Source of the DNA: Closterium sp. Naga37s-1 | Taxonomy: Eukaryota; Streptophyta; Zygnematophyceae; Desmidiales; Closteriaceae | NCBI GenBank assembly: GCA_947471745.1 | Contig: CANJKZ010000724.1 | Coordinates: 2,210,501 to 2,274,500, forward strand | DNA: 64,000 nucleotides | Direction of reading: 5' to 3' | Shown: piece by piece, positions 33,701-44,400 of the stretch | Position numbering within the stretch: position 1 is the stretch's first letter | Layout: the number at the start of each line of letters is the position of its first letter | Made by a program: the position numbers and the translations under genes | The notes under the pieces: model-generated | Told to the model about the DNA's origin: nothing | What the model saw: the letters and a program-made list of their open reading frames with translations, nothing else | Databases searched by the model: none

Positions 33701-36700
33701 ATGGGTAAGAGGAGAGAAATGAAAGGGGCAAATGCAACACAAGGTGTGGGAGCATGCAGAGTCGTGTACTGTAAGGTGTTCTTTTCGAAATCAGAACATC
33801 CTTAAGTCGAACTAGAATGGTATTTTGGATTACTGTAAAAGTGCAAAGAAGGAAGGAGTGATATAAAGGGGGGCGCCAAGTGCTCTAATCTCTTATTTTT
33901 TAGAACATACATAGGCTAGAATTAGAGGTGTAGCGATCTTATGTATTGGGAGGTTGTTAGGTGTACCCTCCAACCACAATTTATGGTTGGTGGGGATTGG
34001 TCAAATAGCTTGGTCCTTGGTTGGCATTGCCAGCCTTTGGTCCTTAGCTCCACAATCCCAACCTACACATATTTGTGGTTGCTTGGTTCACAAGCAAGCT
34101 CACCCATTGGCCGACCGTGTCGCCAATAGGGTAAGCTTCCCTATCACTCCTCCCTTGCTCTTTATTTGTACAATAGCGCCTCTTGACTCCTTGCTCAGTG
34201 CATCATTTCTATCTTATCTAATATCTTTAGTACGCTTTACATGGAAGAGGATGTTCAATGGTGCATGGCATGGCAGATGGTGCATGGCAGATGGTGCATG
34301 GCAGATGGTGCATGGCAGATGGTGCATGGCAGATGGTGCATGGCAGCACGCACAGTGAAGTCAAGTCTGTGAGGCTGAAGATCCACGCAGGCAGCTCCCC
34401 GGACAGATGACGATGAGCCGACAACTCCCTGATGATGCGAGCAGTCAAGAGAAGGAGTAGTGAATAGAGAAGGAGCAGTCAAGAGAAGGGAAGTTGCAGG
34501 GAAAAGGAGATGTGAAGGCAACCAGTAGGAGTGTAATGATGGGAAAGGTGAAAAATGGAGAGTGAAGAGAACAAAATAAGGAAGGGGAGTATGGCAAAAG
34601 AAGGAAGCATATGAATTTCCCGTTTCATGACGCAACGCCATGCACAAGGCTTCAAATGCTTTCGCTTCAGGCTTCGCACATTCGGCAGGGTGCAATCACA
34701 TGCAATCACATGCCATCACATGCCATCACATGACATCCCATGCCATCACATGCCATCACATGCCATCACATGCCATCACATGCCATCACATGCCATCACA
34801 TGCAGTCACATGCCATCACATGCCATCACATGCCATCACATGCAATCACATGCCATCACCCCATCACATGCAATCACATGCAATCACATGCCATCACATG
34901 CAATCACATGCCATCACATGCCATCACATGCAATCACGTGCCATCACGTGCCATCACATGCCATCACATGCAATCACATGCCATCACATGCCATCACATG
35001 CCATCCCATGCCATCACATGCCATCACATGCCATCACATGCCATCACATGCCATCACACGCCATCCCATGCCATCACATGCCATCACATGCCATCAAATG
35101 CCCCTCATCACATGCCATCACATGCCATCACATGCCATCACATGCCATCACATGCCATCACACGCCATCCCATGCCATCACACGCCATCACATGCCTCTC
35201 ACCCGGCCTTACAGAGACTGCATCTTCTGCAGCTGGGAGATCTGCTCTGGTAGTGATTCGAGTAAATCGTTCCTCGACAAACGCCTGCTTACACCATCCA
35301 TGCACCATGCACGCACCATCCATACACGGTGTATGCACCATGCATGCACCGTGCAAGCACCATCCATGCACCATGCATGTGGAGGGTTATGAAACCGCGG
35401 GGGGTGTTGAAAGGGAGAGAGGAAGGTTGACCAGAGGCTGTTGACCAGAGGCTGAAGGAAAGAAAAGAGTGGCAGGAGAAGAATGGAATAGGGGGCAGCA
35501 GGCAGTGCAGGTGGGAGCACAGAGATCATGGCGACGGGGTGTGAGGAGGCACATGGGGTGTGAGTGAGGGGGCAGAAGGAGTCAACGCAGAGTCTGGTGG
35601 AGGAACAACACATGGGGGGGTGTAAGCCTTACCTTGCTCCATCGCCTTCACTCATTCTCTCATTCTCTCTCTCTCTCTCTCTTCAATCATCAATTCTCCC
35701 ACACTCTGACCCAAAAAAACGCATACCCACCCACCCAACCACCCACACTCTCCCCCTCACCTGCTGCATCCCTCCCCCCCCCCTCTCTCCCCCCCCCCCC
35801 CCCCCCCCCAAGCGCACTGACAGGCGGGTGAGCTGCTGCAGATTTCCCAGCTCTTGCGGAACGGAAGCTTTGAGATTGCCGTGAGAGGCGGTGCTGCTGC
35901 ATTGATGGGCCGTGGCAGGCAGGCATGGGGGAGAGGGCAGGGAGGGGAGACGGCAGGGAGGGGAGAAATGGGAGAGAGAGGTGCATGCAAGAAGAGAGAG
36001 GTGCATGCAAGAAGAGAGAGGTGCATGCGAGAGGAGAGGTGCATGAGAGAGTAAGTAGAAGGTGGAACTGGCAAGCCCATGAGAGGAGAAAGAGGTTCAT
36101 GGGAGACAATATTGAACTTACAGGCCCATGGGAGAGGAGATTCCGCCTGGGGGATCTGGGAGCGAGCGAGGGAGTTGATTGCAATACTCCATATCACTGC
36201 AGGCAGGCAGGCAGGCAGCACGCACAAACATGGTGTAAGGGCAGTAGAAACATGGGTGGGCGGATGGCGATAACATGGGTTAGCAAAAATGGATGGGCAT
36301 AGGCGTAGGGGCAGAAAAGGATGGAAGCAAGAGGAGAGGCACAAGAGAGGGTGATGTGGGCAACACAAGATAAGAGAATAGAATAGAAGACAGGCATGCC
36401 AGACACATGCAAGTCAGTACAAGCAAGGGCAAGTCAGGGGGGGGAGGTGAGGGATGGAACGAGTGAGTGAGGGCCATGGAGAAGGGAGAGCGGGAGAGGA
36501 GGAGTCTCACAGCTCTCTGAGATGGGACAATGCGAGGACAACAGTGGGCAGGGAATCAGTGAAGATGCACCCGCTGATGCCGCTGTGGGAGGAGAAGGAT
36601 GGCAGGGAGGGAGGGAATGAGAATTGAAGTCAAAACATGTAATAGTGATTTCACAGATGCAAAGGGATTGTTAACACAGGCAAGGGGGGAATGTAGGGTG

Positions 36701-37440
36701 TACAGTGCAATGACATGCTTACAGTGCAATGACATGCCCCTCGTCATCACAATCCACGGAATCAATAATGTCGCGATTGGTGCCAATCAACCATGTGCGA
36801 TCACAGAGCTCCCTGCCTCTCCTCCATATGCGCACACCATCGACCTCCTCTATCCATTCGTATGCTAGATTCTCCAAAGTTCTCACTGCCATGCACCCAT
36901 GCCATCCCATGCCATCCCACGGCATCCCACGCCATCCCACGCCGTCCCACCGATTCCATACCACCCCAAGTCAGCATGGCACAGAACGTGTTGGGAATAT
37001 TCCCAGGGAGAGGCGAGAGGATCGGGGGGAGGTAAGAGAGGTTGAGGTGGGGGGGAGAGGAGGGACAGCTACAGCCAGCAGTGATGGTTGTTGGTGGTAC
37101 GGAATGCATGTTGCCATCACCAAAATGTTGCTGACCCAAAGCCAACCTTGACCCCAGGCTGACCCGATCCAGACCAATAACTATCCCGTGGGTCACCTCT
37201 GGGTCATGACATTTTGGTGATGGCATGCCTGTCAGGGGGCGGAACAGCACGGCTTACTGTCAGCACGGCTTACTGTCAGCACGGCTTACTGTCAGCACGG
37301 ATCACAACGTGAGTGCAGCACGGCTTACTCTCGGCGTCCACCACGGGAGCAGCGCGTGCGAGGGGCATGCAGCAGCGCGCCACCACCAGCGCCACCACCG
37401 CCGCTCTCGCCGCCACCATGACGCCGCCGCGCCTCCCCAT
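21741..37440 (-). CDS. LRR-A: LRR receptor-like protein with EGF-like ectodomain, about 578 aa
   Basis: Exons in transcription order: 37440-37329 signal peptide; 36885-36723 LRR cap; LRRs 36582-36511, 35893-35822, 35284-35213, 34428-34354, 33609-33538, 33103-33032, 32492-32421, 25000-24929, 24330-24259; 23322-22853 ectodomain; 22081-21741 membrane and tail. All junctions are GT-AG and keep one open frame (1737 nt). The ectodomain ends in an EGF-like C-x5-C...[10 protein letters not shown] pattern. The membrane span is followed by [17 protein letters not shown] and no kinase. It would sit in the plasma membrane as a receptor-like protein; ligand unknown. The cap has 12 extra codons compared with LRR-B. 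The usual stop after GVEITC is mutated, adding about 45 residues. A 6.4-kb copia element lies in the intron after 32421. Exon calls are by eye. Confidence 0.75.
22487..22542. repeat. (GGAGT)n repeat
   Basis: About ten 5-bp units in the intron between the ectodomain and membrane exons of LRR-A. Confidence 0.9.
22700..22756. repeat. 16-bp tandem repeat (GCAAGCAGGCATGTTG)
   Basis: Three to four units in the last intron of LRR-A. The same unit is expanded in the same intron of LRR-C (54596-54750). Confidence 0.85.
23721..23911. repeat. 57-bp tandem repeat
   Basis: Starts at 23721, 23778, 23835 and 23892 with GAAGTGGAGAGTAAGTGGTG. Three copies are complete and nearly identical. Located in the intron before the ectodomain exon of LRR-A. 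Confidence 0.93.
25030..25250. repeat. (GGGAT)n-type array upstream of an LRR exon
   Basis: Units GGGATGGGAT and TATGGAAA variants. On the minus strand it precedes the acceptor of the exon at 25000-24929. The counterparts are 40935-41090 in LRR-B and 56851-57440 in LRR-C. Confidence 0.93.
25312..25714 (-). mobile_element. Inserted fragment flanked by an 81-bp direct duplication
   Basis: 25231-25311 and 25715-25795 are identical and flank foreign sequence plus a short GGGAT run. On the minus strand the insert has an open frame ending LMHVLEPELEMP at the stop at 25387, then a UTR-like stretch ending TAATGAAGGACC (the last T of the T-run varies). A similar end (AATGAAGGTCCATTCGAG) is found at 59968-59990. 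It looks like the 3' end of a retrotransposed or transposed sequence of unknown family. Confidence 0.45.
25959..26240 (-). repeat. 3' LTR of the copia element
   Basis: 282 bp. Very similar to the right LTR over most of its length, including a TATAAAAG box at about 26195. Confidence 0.9.
26265..27940 (-). pseudogene. Copia reverse transcriptase and RNase H, broken
   Basis: RT begins around 27880 (VQEALSGPHAAEWRAAM, GGKWLFQVK) and shifts frame near 27590. The first catalytic Asp is in SMDASSAFLQ (about 27480). The second motif, normally YVDD, reads YVDY at about 27215, so the polymerase site is lost. After an in-frame stop at 27184 the connection domain follows (KDLGDLKHYLGMEI). RNase H at 26900-26265 shows DSSWADD, SLSSCEADLYAG and KHIELRHFFIRD, with a frameshift near 26470. 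Confidence 0.85.
27941..28454 (-). pseudogene. Pro-rich linker between copia integrase and RT
   Basis: Reads through a Pro/Ser/Ala-rich segment with HGTRSHG near 28010, as is usual between the integrase and RT of copia polyproteins. It starts at the edge of the nested MITE. The frame is disturbed near 27940. Confidence 0.6.
28455..28958. mobile_element. hAT-like MITE nested in the copia element, 504 bp
   Basis: An 8-bp target-site duplication GAAGGGGC (28447-28454, 28959-28966) flanks terminal inverted repeats CTGTGTGGAGAAAGACGC and, reversed, CTAAGTGGAGAAAGACGC (16 of 18 match). Subterminal GGACGC/GCGTCC words are repeated at both ends, as in hAT elements. The interior is non-coding. It splits the copia polyprotein between integrase and the Pro-rich linker, so it arrived after the copia insertion. 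Confidence 0.85.
28959..29928 (-). pseudogene. Copia integrase with stops
   Basis: The N-terminal zinc site is seen as YHHRLGHPNFRTLANM with TCLD at 29719, its last Cys codon replaced by TGA. Core: Asp in MDVWGP, Asp in LHLDGGCEF, and Glu in NGIAESRNH just after a TAG at about 29357. The frame continues with LSLWGYALYHAALLYNL and shifts near 29170. The integrase would insert the cDNA; here at least four lesions are visible. Confidence 0.85.
29891..31370 (-). pseudogene. Copia gag-protease
   Basis: The gag frame is open from about 31350 (TPLRLEADGSSSNFKAWSYE), but the expected start region near 31340 appears to have lost a base, so no ATG is in frame. Gag is interrupted by a TGA at 30478-30476. 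The zinc knuckle is degenerate (VCGGTNHPLATYF, last Cys replaced by Tyr). The protease follows in the same frame with active site DSGATH at about 30250, then the LYTLRVP block before a stop at 29891. Confidence 0.8.
31371..32061. other. Copia 5' leader
   Basis: Non-coding between the primer-binding site and gag. Near gag it holds three imperfect copies of a TTAGGGTTTCCGAAGGAGAA word (31395-31480). At 31700-31810 an ACGGGCGGC-rich block repeats. Confidence 0.6.
32062..32402 (-). repeat. 5' LTR of the copia element
   Basis: 341 bp. Differs from the other LTR mainly by an extra stretch near its internal end, where TTAGAATCCATA...GAGCTCA and TGTCAGAACTTAA are partly duplicated. Confidence 0.88.
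33834..34241. mobile_element. Possible solo LTR in an LRR-A intron
   Basis: About 408 bp with TGTAAA...TTTACA ends, present in LRR-A but not at the same place in LRR-C (58740-58800), and of different character from the surrounding intron. It contains a TATAAAG near 33862. No clear TSD, so the ends are uncertain. Confidence 0.35.
34258..34346. repeat. 14-bp tandem repeat (GGTGCATGGCAGAT), LRR-A copy
   Basis: About six units just downstream (minus strand) of the donor of exon 34428-34354; same position as 3392-3555. Confidence 0.92.
34692..35196. repeat. 10-bp tandem repeat (CATCACATGC), LRR-A copy
   Basis: About 50 units directly downstream of the donor of exon 35284-35213 on the minus strand. 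Confidence 0.95.
37115..37222. mobile_element. Short MITE with CATCAC ends, 108 bp
   Basis: Terminal inverted repeats CATCACCAAAATGT and ACATTTTGGTGATG are perfect over 14 bp. The dinucleotide GC flanks both ends and may be a 2-bp TSD. A relative with similar ends is at 52378-52520. Located in intron 1 of LRR-A. Confidence 0.7.
37254..37328. repeat. Small array of the exon-1 splice donor, LRR-A
   Basis: Four copies of CACGGCTTACTGTCAG, then the true donor (GCTTAC, 37323-37328). On the minus strand each copy reads CTGACAGTAAGCC. Confidence 0.85.
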
Positions 37441-38476
37441 CGCCGCGCCCCAGTGCGGCCCCATCGATGCCCGAAATTGACGGGCTTGCCCGATCGTCCT
37501 GCACGCACGCCCTGCCCTGGCAATTGCCCGAAGGCGTGTGGCCCTTTACGCTGAACAGGATTTGCTGCTGTTGCTTGGTCGTGAGCCTTTGCGTGTGTCG
37601 TTGCAGGGCGGGGCGGGGGACTGAGCTTCTTGAGCGTAACGATACTACAACTAAGCCGTTCTACTGCTTCTCCTTCTAGGATCAATGGCGACTGCAACGC
37701 GAGATTCTATATCATCTCGTGTGCTGATTCTATATCAGGTAAGATATGTTGGCGAATGAATCTAATGTACTCTCGTGCAACTATTTTTCGTCTGAGTATT
37801 CGTCTCTCACAGGAGTCTCGCGAAGCACGCAAGGGATGCGGAGTGTGATGGCTAGGGTGCGCGAACCAGCTTTTGGCAAAGCGCAGTCAAGTAGAGAGAA
37901 TGGGATGGTTTGTTGATGGTGGTGGTGGTGGTCGGTTTCATGAAAAGCTCACTTCACCTAGATTTTTAGAGAAGTTTTCGATTCCTTCAAATCGCTTTGA
38001 ATCGCACAGCAGAGTCGGCATTTTTCCAATCGAAGGCCCAACGAAATTGAAGACTTCGGCTGACCAGCGTGGTTGGTGGGGGAAGGCGTGACGGTGGAGA
38101 GAGTAACGCGTTACAGTGAAACGCCAGACATGCCCGTACGGTTATGTCTGTAATCAGTTCACCAAAAAATACAAAAATCAAACATGCTAATTCCGATGGC
38201 CTTTGACTAAAGATTACCTGCATACTTGGTGAAGAAATAAGAGGTCAGAGTTTCATCATAATGGGGAAAAATACTAAGTTTTCTACACAACATGCAAACA
38301 CAAATGTTGGAAATAAATTTGTGGGACACAAAAATTACTGGTTGGGAATACATTTGTGGGACAAACAAATGGGATGGGATAAATATCAACTACACGACTT
38401 ATGATATCATGCAGATACGTGCGACTCTTGTCACCGATATAATTTCTGCGTACAAAAAGCTAGTGCAAGTGGGGCA
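37441..38476 (-). promoter_or_regulatory. Spacer and upstream region between LRR-B and LRR-A
   Basis: No gene is seen. Blocks shared with 52834-54035 and 62276-63245 include GGATCAATGG[CT]GACTGCAA (37678), AACGCGTTACAGTGAAA (38106) and ACTTATGATATCATGCAGAT (38396). Conservation among the three spacers suggests 5' UTR and promoter parts of the genes, but no core element is certain. Confidence 0.4.
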
Positions 38477-41400
38477 CTAGCAAGTGATCTCCACACCTAT
38501 GGTAGCTTGCCGGGCAGCAAGGGCTCTCTTTGAAAAGAAGTAGCGTGTGGGGGGTCGATTCTTGAGGCGCCTCAGCAACTGCGGTAGTGAGAAGGCCAGC
38601 AGCAGCAGCACCGCCAGTGGAAGCAGCAGCAGCAGCAGCAGGTTTCCAGGCATCTGGAGAGCAAACAGAGCCAACCCCACCACTGCAGCGCCTGGTGGTT
38701 CACATGATGGGTCGTGGAAAGAGAGGGTGGAAAGAGTTGGTGCTGGGCCTAGTGGATGAGGAGAGCGGGACGAGTGGGAGGAGATGATGTGTGTATGCAG
38801 TCACGGAGGGAACTCGACTGGTGCAGGTGCACAGGCACTGGCACAGAGGGCTGACTGGTGTGCTCAGACTTTTGAGGCGCCGCAAAACAGGTGCAGTGCA
38901 CAGGCACTGGCACAGGGGGTCGACTGGTGTGCTCAATGGGGATGGGCTACAGGCAGTGCGGCCTGGGGTGTTGCAGGTACGTTGGCCCTCCACACAAACA
39001 CGCCCTTCAAGCAACGTGGTAACGGCTTTGCTTATCCAACATGTATTTTTGAAGGGAGCCGCAGCGGAGGTACGGAGGGGTGTCATAGGAGGGCGGGCAG
39101 GGTGCACAGACGCACGAGCACACGCGATGCCGACCCAGTGTGGGCAGTGGAGTGGAGGGGAACAAGTTGAGCTTCTGAGCACGAGTGCACGGGTTAATTT
39201 GGCTGCGAGTGGTGGCGCTGCCACTCTCCCAAGCCAAGGGCGGGTAGATTACAGCAAGCTCTGGTGGCGCTGCCAGGGTTTAGGGCCACTCTACCACGGC
39301 CCCCTGCCACTCCCCCAAGGCCCACAGGCTCTGTTCCCCGGGCCGCTGAAACGAGTCGGGTTCGCAATTGTTTGGGATTGCATGCAGGCATGTAAGCAGG
39401 CATGTTGGAAAGCATTCTTTGGAAGACAAGATGCAGCAATGAAGAGCTTATTGCCAAAGAGGAAGAGAAGAAGAAAGCAAGCTTCACCTATTGAGCGCAA
39501 TCAGCAGCAGGCATACCGTGGGAGACGCACGTGCCAGCCTTCGGCCCTGGCGTGTACCCCTCATCACAGACGCACTGGCCCTCGGGTTCACAGTAGGGTG
39601 GCGGCGGCTCATCGTCGTCCTCACATGCAGTTATGTTGTAAGAGGGGTCCGGCACAAAGGAGCACACGCCATGGCCGCTGCACGGCGGGGTGAGTGGCTG
39701 CGCCCCACAGAACGCCCGGCACTCGCTGGCTCGCCTCTGTTGCTCCCCACGGCCGCAAAAGATCGAGTGGCCTCCAAGGCAGTTGTGGTGGAACAGACAC
39801 ACGCTGCTGGTATTTGAAGGGTCTGGTGTGGCCGTGAGGTAGTTGTTTTGAACTTGTATACTGTATGGCAAAGAGAGATGTGGGATGAGGTGGAAGGAGG
39901 GCAGCTCTCCTGTAAGCTGGTTGTGGTCAAGGTAGCTGTGATGCCATGGGAAGGTGGGAGGGGAGAGGTGGAAAGAGAAGCGGAGAGGTGAGGAGAATGA
40001 GTGATGGGAATGACGGGGTGATGGGAGGGGAAAGAGGGAGTGAAGGGAGAGGGGAGTGATGCGACAGGAGTAGCATGTGCGTGTTGACTGGGATCTTTGT
40101 TCCGGTGTACACTGCGTGAGATTGAGATCTGATTCGTGGAATCTACTTTTTGCATGGGATCTCTGTGTGGGATCAGCGGACACGCTTATCCTTTGGTTCC
40201 TAGGAGGTGAATCAATTCAAACGTTTCAAGGCATGATATGAGAAAGATGGCTCCTGGGAGGGAAGGGGAGATTAAGTGGTCGTGTCATGGCGGATGGCAT
40301 ATATTTATTCCAGGGTGGGAACCTTGAAGGTGTTTTGAGTCGACTCAATAAGAGGGAAGGGGAGAGTAAGTGGTTGTGTCATGGCGGATAGGATGGCATT
40401 TATTCTCAGGTGGCAACCTTGAAGGTGCAGCCGCCAGCCGGGAGAAAGGAAGGGACGTGTGGATGGAAGAAGGGGAGAGACGTGTGAATGGCAAAAATGT
40501 GATGCGAGCAGTATGGGTGGCGCTTCACAGAGATGGGTAGTGGTGACAGTTGTTGGATATTTGTGTGCGCCGTTAATGGAGCTGGTTGTTCCAATCAGCG
40601 AATCCAAAGACTCTTAGTAGGCTTGCAGCAGTTCGAATCCAGCCATTCTCACCTGTGACTGGAGCTGGTTATTTTAATCAACGAGTCCTCGAGCGAAAGG
40701 TGACTCACAGACGTGTCTTTGAGAGACGAGGAGAAGAGAAGAGGAGAAGAAGAGAAGAAGGCAGAGAGGGGTACCCTTTCAAATGCCCAATGCTCATCAG
40801 ATAGAGGCAGGTGGAAAGAAGAAACGGAGAGGGAGGGTGTGGAGGGAGAATGGACGCACAGGGAGGTGAGTGCGGTGAGGTGGGTAATGCAGGCGGGAAT
40901 GGTGCCACTCAGCCTGTTGTCATTCAGCTCCCTGCCATGGCATGGCATGGCATGGGATGGCATGGGATAGCATGGGATGGGATGGGATGGCATGGGATGG
41001 GATGGTCTGGCATGGCATGGCATGGGATGGGATGGGATGGGATGGGATGGGACGGGATGGGATGTGATGGGATGGGATGTGATGGGATGGACGGCCAGGC
41101 CATTAGGCCATAAGGATGCCTCCACTCGCTCGCTCACTCAGACATTCCTCTAATCACAAGATGCCTCCACTGAGCTTGTGAAACTGGAACTCTAATCACT
41201 CATCCTCTGATCCCCTCACCCACCGACTCACTCACTCACTTACACTCTCACCGCACCCGCTCTCAGCCTCTCACTCTCCCACTCACTTGCTCCATGAGGG
41301 GACCTTTGGCTGCCACACCTGATCATTCCACAGCACCTTGCATGCCTTCCCCATCACCACTCACAAGCTTCGTAGCTGCTTGAGGCGGCTGATTGCCTCT

Positions 41401-44400
41401 GGAATGGAGCCTGAGAGACTGGTGCCAACCAGTACCCTGGAGCATTGAGAGGATGGGAGGAGGGAGGATGGGGGAAGGTGGATATGAGAAGGGCGGAGGG
41501 TGGAAGGGAGGAATGGGGAAGGATGGAGAGGGGAAGGAGAGGCATTGAACGAAGGGAGGTGGAAGGCAGGAAGAGAACTCAAAAATAGGAGGAGAGAACG
41601 AAAGGGGGAATGCTGAGGTGGGGGATGGGTGGGAGAAGTTCAGAGTTTTTTTCCTTCTTTTCAGACAAGCATTTTGTGTAACATGGTGTAGTCATTTGTC
41701 TACTCGTGTAATATGATGGTGTAATATCATGTACACTTTTGGTAAATTCTTCTTAATAAACGAGAGAAGGGATTTTAGGGCGTAGGGAGAATGGGAGAAG
41801 GGGGAGTGGAGGGAGAATGAGAGAGGAGGAGGTGGAGGGAAAATTGGCAAGAGAGGGGTGGATGGAGAGTTTGAGAGAGGCGAGTGGAGGGGGAATTGGA
41901 AAAGGGGAGGTGAAGGGAGAATTAGAGAGAGGGAGGGTTGAGGGGGAACGGAAGAGGGGCGGGTGGAGGGAGGAAGGGAGAGAGGGGGGTGGCGGGAGAA
42001 TGGCTGCACAGGTTGGTGAGTGCGGTGAGGTTGCCAATGGCGGCGGGAATGGTGCCACCCAGGCTATTGCTCAACACCTGCCTGCAGTGTGGTGGCACGG
42101 GATGGCATGGGATGGGACGGGATGGCATTTGGTGGCTTGGGGCGGCATGGGATGGCATGGGATGGCATGGCATGGCATGCGGTGGCAACATAAGCAAAGC
42201 TCCAGATTTGAAGATGCCTACATACCGGAGCCATTGCAAAGGCACAAGAGGCTTTTGACAAAGGAGTGGAGTGGAGTCACGAAGCAGGAGGCACGGCTCC
42301 TCCTCCTCCTCAAGACGCTCGCATTGCAATGCTTTCCCAGCGAGTGAGTTGTGGCATGGGGCAACAATGGCTTGCAGAACTCAGAATGCACTCTTATGAG
42401 GCGCCTCAAAAGACAGAATGCACTCTTATGAGGCGCCTCAAAAGACAGAATGCACTCTTATGAGTCGCCTCAAAAGACAGAATGCACTCTTAGAGCAACT
42501 TGATTCAAACCAAACCCAGCCAAGCCACGGCAGCAAAGGAGTGAATAAATGAGCAGGTTAGCGTCGGTTGGTTGGAGCACCACCTTTCCGTCATCCCCAC
42601 ACACATCCCACTTCCTTACAGATCGTGCAGGCTGGTGAGCGCTCCTATTAACTCGGGGATGGGCCCTGTCAGATTGCCCTCAAAGAGGTATCTGCGGTCA
42701 AGTGCGGCACAGTGCGGTGGCATGTGGGATTGAGAGAGGCGGTGAAGAGGAGCGGTAGAGGTTGGGTGTGGGAAGATTGATAATGCATGGCCTCACATGC
42801 ATGTGTCAGTTATGCATGTGCGTGCAGTGCATGTGTGTGCAGTGCATGTGTGTGCAGTGCATGTGTGTGCAGTGCATGTGTGTGCAGTGCATGTGTGTGC
42901 AGTGCATGTGTGTGCAGTGCATGTGTGTGCAGTGCATGTGTGTGCAGTGCATGTGTGTGCAGTGCATGTGTGTGCAGTGCATGTGTGTGCAGTGCATGTG
43001 TGTGCAGTGCATGTGTGTGCAGTGCATGTGTGTGCAGTGCATGTGTGTGCAGTGCATGTGTCTTGCAATGCACCACTCACAACTTCCGCAGCTGCTTGAG
43101 GCTGCTGATTGCCTCTGGAATGGAGCCTGGAACGCTGTTGTAAGAGACATAGATATGCCTGGCGCATGGAGAGGGTTGAACAGAAGCAGGGAGGAGGGAA
43201 GCGCAGAGAGGGGGGGGCAATCACCGGAGAGGGAAGGCCGGAAGGGAATGGATGGGTAAGAGGAGAGAAGCGAAGGGGGAAGATGAAAAGGGAATTGAAG
43301 AAGCTGTTGGGAGCAGTGCAGAGAAATGTACTAAAAACTCAGAGGCGAGTTAAGACGTGACAAGGACAAGCAGTATATGGATTGCCGATGTTGCATGGCA
43401 GATGGTGCATGGCAGACGGTGCATGGCAGCACGCACAGAGAAGTCAAGTTTGTGAGGCTGAAGATCCACGCAGGCAGCTCCCCAGACAGATGCTCATGAG
43501 CCGACAAGTGCCTGATGATGCGCGCAGTAAAGAGAAGAGGAGCAGCCATGAGGCAAGGAGCGGCCAAGAGGCAAGGAGCGGCCAAGAGGCAAGGAGCAGC
43601 CAAGAGGCAAGGATCAGCCAAGAGGCAAGGAGCAGCCAAGAGGCAAGGAGCAGCCAAGAGGCAAGGAGCAGCCAAGAGGCAAGGAGCAGCCAAGAGGCAA
43701 GGAGCAGCCAAGAGGCAAGGAGCAGCCAAGAGGCAAGGAGCAGCCAAGAGGCAAGGAGCAGCCAAGAGGCAAGGAGCAGCCAAGAGGCAAGGAGCAGCCA
43801 AGAGGCAAGGAGCAGCCAAGAGGCAAGGAGCAGCCAAGAGGCAAGGAGCAGCCAAGAGGCAAGGAGCAGCCAAGAGGCAAGGAGCAGCCAAGAGGCAAGG
43901 AGCAGCCAAGAGGCAAGGAGCAGCCAAGAGGCAAGGAGCAGCCAAGAGGCAAGGAGCAGCCAAGAGGCAAGGAGCAGCCAAGAGGCAAGGAGCAGCCAAG
44001 AGGCAAGGAGCAGCCAAGAGGCAAGGAGCAGCCAAGAGGCAAGGAGCAGCCAAGAGGCAAGGAGCAGCCAAGAGGCAAGGAGCAGCCAAGAGGCAAGGAG
44101 CAGCCAAGAGGCAAGGAGCAGCCAAGAGGCAAGGAGCAGCCAAGAGGCAAGGAGCAGCCAAGAGGCAAGGAGCAGCCAAGAGGCAAGGAGCAGCCAAGAG
44201 GCAAGGAGCAGCCAAGAGGCAAGGAGCAGCCAAGAGGGCAAGGAGCAGCCAAGAGGCAAGGAGCAGCCAAGAGGGCAAGGAGCAGCCAAGAGGCAAGGAG
44301 CAGCCAAGAGGCAAGGAGCAGCCAAGCGGCCAAGGAAGCAGCAAAGAGGCAAGGAGCAGCCAAGAGGCAAGGAGCAGCCAAGAGGCAAGGAGCAGCCAAG

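Noticed and set aside
38690..39693. 300-codon plus-strand ORF (38791-39693)
   Set aside because: It overlaps the LRR-B ectodomain exon on the other strand, has no recognisable domain and crosses intron repeats.
40628..40660. tRNA-like box B (AGTTCGAATCCAGCC)
   Set aside because: No A box, anticodon stem or acceptor stem can be built around it; it lies in an LRR-B intron.
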